Assembly: GCA_034189725.1 (NCBI GenBank)
Contig: JAXHUK010000129.1
Span: 1-18,153 of the forward strand
DNA from: JAXHUK01 sp034189725
Lineage (GTDB): Bacteria; Chloroflexota; Dehalococcoidia; SZUA-161
Direction of reading: 5' to 3'
DNA: 18,153 nucleotides
Every line of letters starts with the position of its first letter. Position 1 is the first letter of the stretch. This document shows, one piece after another, positions 14,678-18,153 of the stretch. The translations under genes and the position numbers were made by a program. The notes beneath the pieces are model-generated. The model had not been told where the DNA came from. It worked only from the letters and a program-made list of their open reading frames with translations, and made no database searches.

Positions 14678-16720
14678 ATGGAGCTAGCACCTGATATCAC
14701 CGAGGAAGATCTTAAGGTGTTCCTGGAAGAGGCCGATGAGCAACTGCAAGTGCTTGATAAAGACTTGATTCGTCTGGAGAATGAGGCAGACAATGAATCC
14801 CTCCTGCAGGAAATCTTCCGTGCAGCCCACACGTTAAAGGGCTCCTCAGCGATGGTAGGTCACAGCCGCATGTCCGAGCTAGCCCATGCTATGGAGAGCG
14901 TGCTGGACAATATGCGCAAGGGCACGCTTTTACCAAACAGCAATGTAATAGATGCCCTGTTATATAGCCTTGATGGTCTCGGTGCTCTTAAGCATGAGCT
15001 TCTTTCTCAAGAAGACAGCGAGATTGATATAACCCCGATGATTTCCGAGTTGGGAGAAGCAATAAAAAACAACGATGACCTTACTGCAAGTAATGTAAAT
15101 GGCAGTAACAGGGAACAATTGACTCTCAACGAGAATGATAGGGAAACTCTGCAAACAGCGCTAGCGGCAGGACAAAATACCTTCTCCATAACTATATGCC
15201 TGAATAGAGATACGCAATGGGCAGCAGTACGCTGCTTTCAGGTAATGACAGAACTATCACAGGTTAGCACTGTAATATGCTCAACCCCATCAATGAAAGA
15301 AATAGAAGAGGAAAATGTTGGTTTCGATCTGGACGTGATCGTCTCCAGCTTCCAGGAAGATGTCCATCTCAAGGAGGCTATCGAACTGGTGTCTGAGGTG
15401 GTGGACATATCTATCAGTCCCTACAGTATGGGAGAAACAGCACAGGCTCCGAATACAAAACAATCCAGTGAGAAAACGGCTGAACGAAAGGTAACAAAGA
15501 CATCGCAAGAACAAACCACCCAGTCCCAAACCGTAAGGATTGATGTCGAACGCCTTGATGAAATGATGAATATGATAGGGGAACTGGTAATTTCCAGTTC
15601 AAGGATTGCACAGATCGGGAAGACACTGGAACTCAAGGTCAGAGATGACGATCTGGTACAGGAATTAGGGAAATCCTCTTCTCACACTGTAAAGGTTGTA
15701 AACGAGCTTCAAGAGAACATCATGAGGGCCCGGATGCTTCCTATAGGAACCGTATTTAGTGGTTTTCCACGTATGATCAGGGACTTAGCACAGAAATCAA
15801 ATAAAAAGGTTGACTTCATCGTTGAGGGACAGGAAACAGGTATCGATCGTTCGGTAGTAGAGCATGTTCGAGATCCACTGGTGCATCTATTGAGGAATGC
15901 CGTTGATCACGGGATTGAGGATTCTGAGGAACGCAAGGCATCCGGGAAGCCAGAGACAGCCATAGTAAAGCTGTCAGCCTGTCATGAAGAAGGCCATATA
16001 GTAATCACAGTAGAGGATGATGGCAAAGGAATTGATGCCTCGGTAGTCAGAAATTCTGCAGTAATGAAAGGTTTCATCTCCGCAGAAGACGCAGCGAGGA
16101 TGACAGATGACGAGGCAATAAATCTCATCTTTGGAGCCGGTTTATCGACAGCAGCGAAGGCAACAGAGGTGTCCGGACGCGGTGTCGGTTTGGACATTGT
16201 GAGAAATAATATCGAAGCTCTAAACGGATATGTAATCATAAATACAGAGGTAGGTCGCTACACCAAGTTCACCCTGCGATTGCCTCTCACCCTGGCAACT
16301 ATTGATAGTCTCCTTGTCACCTGCAACCTTGCACTCTATGCAATACCGCTGGTTAGTGTGCTTGAGATTGTCAGGCTGAACTCACAAGAGATCAAGACAA
16401 TTAGTGGAAGGGAGGTAATCAAGTTAAGAGGTAGTGTTTTACCAATGCTCAGACTTAGTAAATTGCTCTGCATGGAGCAAAGCGCTGCTACTACTGACTT
16501 AATGTTTGTTGTTATTGTACGCTCCCGGGACAAACAGATAGGGTTAGCCGTGGATTCATTGCTGGGAAACGAACAGATCGTAGTGAAGTCCCTGAGCAAA
16601 CATCTGGGTGACGTTCAGGGTATATCGGGGGCCAGCATTCTGGGAAACGGCGAGTTGGCACTGATTATCGATGTACCCTCTCTGATCGAGATGGCTACAT
16701 TACAAGCGTCTCGGTGTTAA
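14678..16720 (+). CDS. cheA: Chemotaxis histidine kinase CheA
   Basis: This 680-residue kinase starts at an ATG with AAGGGA 8 bases upstream. P1 (about 5-110) carries the phospho-acceptor His51 in RAAHTLKGSSAMVG. P2 (about 168-248) is the CheY-binding domain. A Gln/Lys/Thr-rich linker leads to the P3 dimerisation helices (about 286-350, ending MRARMLPIG). The P4 kinase shows the N box LVHLLRNAVDHGIE (401-414), G1 DDGKGID (447-453), F box NLIFGAGLST (482-491) and G2 SGRGVGLD (499-506). P5, the CheW-like domain, starts with RLPLTLATIDSLLV and runs to the end. The usual GT pair before the RLPLTLA strand reads YT (528-529). CheA takes signals from both MCP/CheW pairs and phosphorylates CheY encoded downstream. 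Confidence 0.98.
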   Translation: MELAPDITEEDLKVFLEEADEQLQVLDKDLIRLENEADNESLLQEIFRAAHTLKGSSAMVGHSRMSELAHAMESVLDNMRKGTLLPNSNVIDALLYSLDGLGALKHELLSQEDSEIDITPMISELGEAIKNNDDLTASNVNGSNREQLTLNENDRETLQTALAAGQNTFSITICLNRDTQWAAVRCFQVMTELSQVSTVICSTPSMKEIEEENVGFDLDVIVSSFQEDVHLKEAIELVSEVVDISISPYSMGETAQAPNTKQSSEKTAERKVTKTSQEQTTQSQTVRIDVERLDEMMNMIGELVISSSRIAQIGKTLELKVRDDDLVQELGKSSSHTVKVVNELQENIMRARMLPIGTVFSGFPRMIRDLAQKSNKKVDFIVEGQETGIDRSVVEHVRDPLVHLLRNAVDHGIEDSEERKASGKPETAIVKLSACHEEGHIVITVEDDGKGIDASVVRNSAVMKGFISAEDAARMTDDEAINLIFGAGLSTAAKATEVSGRGVGLDIVRNNIEALNGYVIINTEVGRYTKFTLRLPLTLATIDSLLVTCNLALYAIPLVSVLEIVRLNSQEIKTISGREVIKLRGSVLPMLRLSKLLCMEQSAATTDLMFVVIVRSRDKQIGLAVDSLLGNEQIVVKSLSKHLGDVQGISGASILGNGELALIIDVPSLIEMATLQASRC

Positions 16721-16778
16721 GGCCCTGATCACTCTATAAGCAGTTAACGTTACTACACCCAAAAGGGGGATAAAAAAA

Positions 16779-17396
16779 GTGCTCAAACAAGAATTCCAAT
16801 TAACCGATATCGAACAGCTCGCCTGGGCTGGTCTCGTAAGTAAAGGTATCTCCAAAGCGATCTCCGGTCTTTCTGAAATGGTAGGGCAGACAATGAAAGT
16901 AACTGCCCTCAATCCGGTTCAGGTTCCACTCAAAGACGTGCCCGATTTGTTCGGAGGCCCTGAAGAACTCGCCGTTGGGATATATCTCAGTATTTCGGGA
17001 AGTGCCAATGGACACATACTTCTTGTTTATAAGCCTAAAATTGCCTTTGAGCTGGTGGACCTGTTGATGGAGGAAGCCCTGGGCACAACAAACGACCTGG
17101 ACGAGATAGAGACATCAGCCCTGGGCGAGATGGGAAATATCATGGGGTCATTCTTCCTAAACTCACTTGCTGATCACACCGGACTGAGCTTACAACCTTC
17201 ACCACCTGTAGTGATAATGGATATGGCAGGTGCGATTCTGGATATTGCACTGGCAGATATGATGATGTATTCAGATGTCGCCAGCATAATAGACGCCGCC
17301 TTTGGAACAGATGACCAACAGGTCACCGGATCATTTCTTGTGTTACCCACCCCCGACTTATTAGTAACATTGAGTCAGCAGTGGAGGAACTCATAA
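16779..17396 (+). CDS. cheC: CheC-family CheY-P phosphatase with one intact active site
   Basis: This 205-residue protein, the usual CheC length, starts with GTG after AGGGGG at about 9 bases. CheC removes phosphate from CheY-P and binds CheD. The family has two pseudo-symmetric motifs with E-x2-N. The C-terminal one is intact in SALGEMGNIMGSF (Glu117, Asn120). The N-terminal one, LAWAGLVSKGISKAISGLSEMVG (14-36), keeps the helix and the LSEMVG end, but by alignment has Gly18 and Ser21 where Glu and Asn are expected. Activity would therefore come from the second site only. It overlaps cheD by one base (TAATG), a sign of coupled translation. CheX is an alternative, but the length and the cheD overlap favour CheC. 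Confidence 0.92.
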   Translation: MLKQEFQLTDIEQLAWAGLVSKGISKAISGLSEMVGQTMKVTALNPVQVPLKDVPDLFGGPEELAVGIYLSISGSANGHILLVYKPKIAFELVDLLMEEALGTTNDLDEIETSALGEMGNIMGSFFLNSLADHTGLSLQPSPPVVIMDMAGAILDIALADMMMYSDVASIIDAAFGTDDQQVTGSFLVLPTPDLLVTLSQQWRNS

Positions 17397-17902
17397 TGAA
17401 ACAATATGCTGAAACACAGAAAGACACTTTGGTCGTCGGGCTAGGTGAAATGCACGTGACTCGTAATAGCTCTGCAGTTTTAACATGCCTTGGTTTAGGA
17501 TCATGTATTAGTGTATGTGCATACGATCCCGTGTCCAAGGTTGGTGGTATGGACCATATAGTACTACCCAATAGCGAAGGCAGGAACGGTACTTCTTCAT
17601 CTAAGTATGCTGATACTGCGATCCCGATGTTGATAGATGAATTGAATAAAGAAGGCGCAAAGAAAAACCGCCTTATTATCAAGCTTGTGGGCGGAGCCGA
17701 GATGTCTCTCGCACCAGGTATTACCAGTGCATTCAAAATAGGGGCCAAAAACATTGTAAGTGTCAAGGAAGCCATTGCCAGGGAAAATCTTAAAATAGCA
17801 ACTGAGGATATCGGAGGCCACCACGGGCGTACAGTTCGGTTGTTCATGGACTCAGGCAAGGTCATTGTAACGACAGCAGGAGCTGATGTTAAAGAACTGT
17901 AG
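17396..17902 (+). CDS. cheD: Chemoreceptor glutamine deamidase CheD
   Basis: This 168-residue protein starts at the ATG 17396, overlapping the cheC stop by one base, with GGAGG 8 bases upstream; a GTG at 17381 is less likely. CheD deamidates receptor glutamines and is controlled by CheC. The sequence shows LGLGSCISV with catalytic Cys37, GGMDHIVLP with His54, KYADTAIPML, a KLVGGAEM strand, and DIGGHHGRTVRLF near the end, all typical. At the place where Thermotoga CheD has its active-site Thr, six residues before the Cys, this protein has Cys31, with Thr30 next to it. It sits between cheC and cheY in a tight operon. Confidence 0.96.
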   Translation: MKQYAETQKDTLVVGLGEMHVTRNSSAVLTCLGLGSCISVCAYDPVSKVGGMDHIVLPNSEGRNGTSSSKYADTAIPMLIDELNKEGAKKNRLIIKLVGGAEMSLAPGITSAFKIGAKNIVSVKEAIARENLKIATEDIGGHHGRTVRLFMDSGKVIVTTAGADVKEL

Positions 17903-17913
17903 GAGGGAGCAAT

Positions 17914-18153
17914 ATGGCAAATATATTAGTTGTAGACGATGCCGCCTTCATGAGAATGAAGTGCAAAAAACTGTTGTTAGATGGGGGATATGAGGTCATT
18001 GAAGCAGGAAATGGAATTGAAGCGCTGGAACAATATAAAACTAACAGGCCCGATGGTGTGCTACTGGATATAACGATGCCTGAAATGGATGGCCTGGAAA
18101 CCTTGAAAGAGATACGAAAAATCGACTCCAGCGCCAGGGTAGCAATGGTTACT
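17914..18153 (+). CDS. cheY: CheY-like response regulator, 3' end outside the window
   Basis: The first 80 residues of a receiver domain start at an ATG with AGGAGG 8 bases upstream, the ribosome site overlapping the cheD stop. VVDDAAFMR gives the acidic pair Asp8/Asp9, LLDITMPEMDG the phospho-acceptor Asp52, and MVT at the cut edge the conserved Thr80. The switch Tyr/Phe and the Lys lie outside the window. AAFMRMK after the acidic pair is typical of single-domain CheY of the CheC/CheD type. Its phosphate would come from CheA and be removed by CheC. Whether another domain follows cannot be seen. Confidence 0.94.
   Translation, partial: MANILVVDDAAFMRMKCKKLLLDGGYEVIEAGNGIEALEQYKTNRPDGVLLDITMPEMDGLETLKEIRKIDSSARVAMVT

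Overview
The window reads as bacterial DNA of middling GC with Shine-Dalgarno-led genes. It holds two unrelated blocks separated by about 900 bases without genes. A BTAD-type regulator, a DUF4157 protein and a CheC/CheD chemotaxis set together would suit an environmental Chloroflexota lineage. That placement is inference; no rRNA or other phylogenetic marker is present.

Left block (1-3868, minus strand, read right to left): a BTAD/SARP-like regulator, then a long protein that joins an LQRTVGNQAVQRL motif, a DUF4157 HELTH zinc-peptidase-like domain, a helical domain resembling zinc-dependent phospholipase C, and a C-terminal coiled coil. A YbjN-family protein (type III chaperone-like fold), a 68-residue protein and the first 17 codons of another gene follow. 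DUF4157 proteins with that N-terminal motif are typical cargo or accessory proteins of extracellular contractile injection systems (eCIS), but no sheath, tube or baseplate gene is in view.

Middle (3869-4769): no genes. It has a hairpin, a promoter-like element and a strong Rho-independent terminator ahead of the first chemoreceptor gene.

Right block (4770-18153, plus strand): a chemosensory cluster in the order MCP1, cheW1, a 729-base gap, MCP2, cheW2, cheA, cheC, cheD, cheY (cut by the window edge). Both receptors lack membrane segments and so should be cytoplasmic. MCP1 has five PAS domains, one with a four-cysteine cluster. MCP2 has seven, five of which form an exact 399-base tandem array of recent origin. 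Each receptor-CheW pair is preceded by a related 95-base upstream element with a candidate sigma-70 -10 box at the same offset, so the MCP-cheW module looks duplicated together with its promoter. The receptors would feed CheA through the CheWs; CheA phosphorylates CheY; CheC and CheD provide CheY-P phosphatase and receptor deamidase adaptation. cheR, cheB and flagellar genes are not in the window.

The points most worth a second look are the DUF4157-phospholipase-like fusion with a Trp-Trp right at the domain junction, the homogenised PAS array, the duplicated promoter with a terminator inside the MCP1 leader, and a perfect 23-bp hairpin after cheW1.
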